DNA of 64,000 bases from Notospermus geniculatus (Eukaryota; Nemertea; Pilidiophora; Heteronemertea; Lineidae). The stretch lies in contig NMRB01001965.1 of NCBI GenBank assembly GCA_002633025.1, positions 30,860-94,859 of the forward strand, given 5' to 3'. Every line of letters begins with the position of its first letter. The stretch's first letter is position 1. Position numbers and translations under genes: made by a program. The notes beneath the pieces were generated by a model that was not told the DNA's origin, searched no databases, and worked only from the letters and a program-made list of their open reading frames with translations. Shown here piece after piece: positions 62,820 through 64,000 of the stretch.

Positions 62820-63305
62820 TCACTGAAGTTCCAATGACTTTGCAAATGCTGGGAGATAGTGGCTGAAGTAGAATTTCCGCATTTTTGCCAAGGCCCTTCT
62901 AATGAAGCATCCATCCAGCACAATTTTGATGATGACCATCTCTTTTGGGCACCAGACAACGAAATGTGCCCACTTGGCATGAACCACATGCATTGTCAAC
63001 TGGACTTGGTGATAGTATTCATGATTTTTGTCTAGGTTGATATTGCCATCAGGAAGCTTTTTCAAGTATTTGATTTTATCACCAACAAGTTCTGAAATGT
63101 CTTTTCCATATTTTTCACAAACATGGGGACATTTGATTTCCAGAATGCCTTTGTCACAATCATTACAATCCTGATGCTGGCAAACCAATATGCCATCTGG
63201 GCTAGCTCCAAACCAGTTATCATCCTCATCAATAACAAGTCCAGCAGGAATGACTCTGTATCCATCCACCCATTCATTGTATTTTCCAAGTGCAACACTT
63301 TCCAT
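62820..63305 (-). CDS. YqaJ-like nuclease, C-terminal exon
   Basis: It encodes 161 residues with the PD-(D/E)XK pattern of YqaJ/lambda-exonuclease proteins: FGASPDGIL, GILEIKCPH, and HEYYHQVQLTMHVV with the Gln motif. A GATCATTAG acceptor lies just upstream, so the N-terminal part is probably in another exon beyond 63310. In ISL2EU elements this nuclease accompanies the THAP transposase; its role in transposition is not established here. Confidence 0.85.
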   Translation of the reverse strand: MESVALGKYNEWVDGYRVIPAGLVIDEDDNWFGASPDGILVCQHQDCNDCDKGILEIKCPHVCEKYGKDISELVGDKIKYLKKLPDGNINLDKNHEYYHQVQLTMHVVHAKWAHFVVWCPKEMVIIKIVLDGCFIRRALAKMRKFYFSHYLPAFAKSLELQ

Positions 63306-63527
63306 ATTCTAATGATCTAACAGTGTTGGTTATTCCTGTTTTGTCAAGTTTTGATTTTATGAAATTTTCTGGATTAGTTTCTGCTCGCATTACCCAGGGG
63401 GCAAAGGGCAAAAATGGGGGACCAGCTGCTGTAAAAGGCAACCCCCTGGTAATGTGTTCAGGGGACCCCCCTGAGTCACTCTAGGGTGGGTGGCCTTTGA
63501 GATTTTTTGCAAGACGCCGAAAAATTG

Positions 63528-64000
63528 ACTTTGAAGTTGAGGACACTGACTTTATCATTGGACCCAAGAACTGCCCAGGACTGAGCGTTGTACAGGAGAA
63601 TGGGATGCGATGTACAGCTAACTTTTGAACGGTAGGATTTACACCCCATAAATGTATTACCAATAGATAGAAACATGGTGGCTCTTAATCAAATAAGCAT
63701 GTTTTTTATAGTTTCTAACTAGTTACGTAATCGGAAACAGCGTTTTTATGTATTTTGACCCATTTTCTGTTAATTTGCATAAAAAAAATCATTTCTTTAT
63801 TACATTAACACTAAAAACAATTAAGAACATGCTTATTTGATTAAGAGCCACCATGTTTCTATCTGTTGGTAATACATTTATGGGGTGTAAATCCCACCGT
63901 TCAAAAGTTAGCTAATCGCATCCCATTCTCCTGTACAACGCTCAGTCCTGGTCAGTTCTTGGGTCCAATGATAAAGTCAGTGTCCTCAACTTCAAAGTCA
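63528..64000. repeat. Long inverted repeat, arms about 175 bp, open at window end
   Basis: 63528-63703 is repeated inverted at 63824-64000 at about 97% (GACTTTGAAGTTGAGGACAC, ATACATTTATGGGGTGTAAA, AGAGCCACCATGTTTCTATC). The spacer of 120 bp is AT-rich. It may be a foldback element whose outer end lies beyond the window. Confidence 0.8.

Overview
This is eukaryotic DNA: GT-AG introns are visible, TATA boxes occur, and there is no operon structure. It is dominated by nested transposable elements. The repertoire (BEL/Pao and Ty3/Gypsy LTR elements, an L2/CR1-type LINE, PIF/Harbinger-like and ISL2EU transposons, many MITEs, GGCCTA-rich spacers) suggests a marine invertebrate, possibly a deuterostome. 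That taxonomic guess is inference only. The one candidate host gene is a MADF-BESS protein gene on the minus strand, whose three in-phase exons lie at 60.5, 28.9 and 27.8 kb and whose introns have filled with transposons.

Layout, left to right. 0.8-3.6 kb: TTAA-flanked MITEs, the best preserved of which (781-1428) carries two divergent tRNA-like sequences. 3.6-10.6 kb: the 3' LTR fragment, a 1.4-kb TIR transposon, a C2H2 zinc-finger ORF and decayed pol of a minus-strand Ty3/Gypsy element (called G). 11.3-22.4 kb: an 11.1-kb BEL/Pao element bounded by a 5-bp duplication (GCTCC). Its 3' LTR has lost its middle and holds a 2.1-kb gag-protease piece from family G. 22.6-23.8 kb: the gag/protease part of G, whose broken protease codons rejoin those at 10.6 kb. 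23.9-27 kb: MITEs and repeats. 27.1-28.9 kb: two exons of the MADF-BESS gene with a Harbinger transposase antisense in the intron between them. 28.97-40.40 kb: a large Harbinger-like transposon (H2) with about 300-bp inverted ends and an AAT duplication, itself invaded by at least four other elements including a second Harbinger-like unit (H3). 40.9-45.1 kb: a tRNA-like locus, hairpin MITEs, tandem repeats and a sequence gap.

45.2-60.2 kb is a minus-strand Ty3/Gypsy element (called S) with 211-bp LTRs, a primer-binding site, a polypurine tract, and an extra SGNH-hydrolase ORF upstream of gag. Its leader is split by a 5.1-kb element (54773-59905) bounded by TTAA and 18-bp inverted ends. That insertion carries one unrecognised 541-aa gene, two facing copies of a TATA/start-codon module, and eleven short hairpins that share an ACARAWYTGCA-like loop while their stems vary with compensation. 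This combination is the best candidate in the window for an undescribed system.

60.3-64 kb: the first MADF exon and its YY1-like promoter region, then an ISL2EU transposon (THAP transposase and YqaJ nuclease, tail to tail) and a long inverted repeat running off the end. Most retroelement reading frames carry frameshifts, stops or insertions. Apparently intact are the 541-aa gene, the THAP transposase, the BEL pol and BEL integrase segments, and the MADF-BESS exons.
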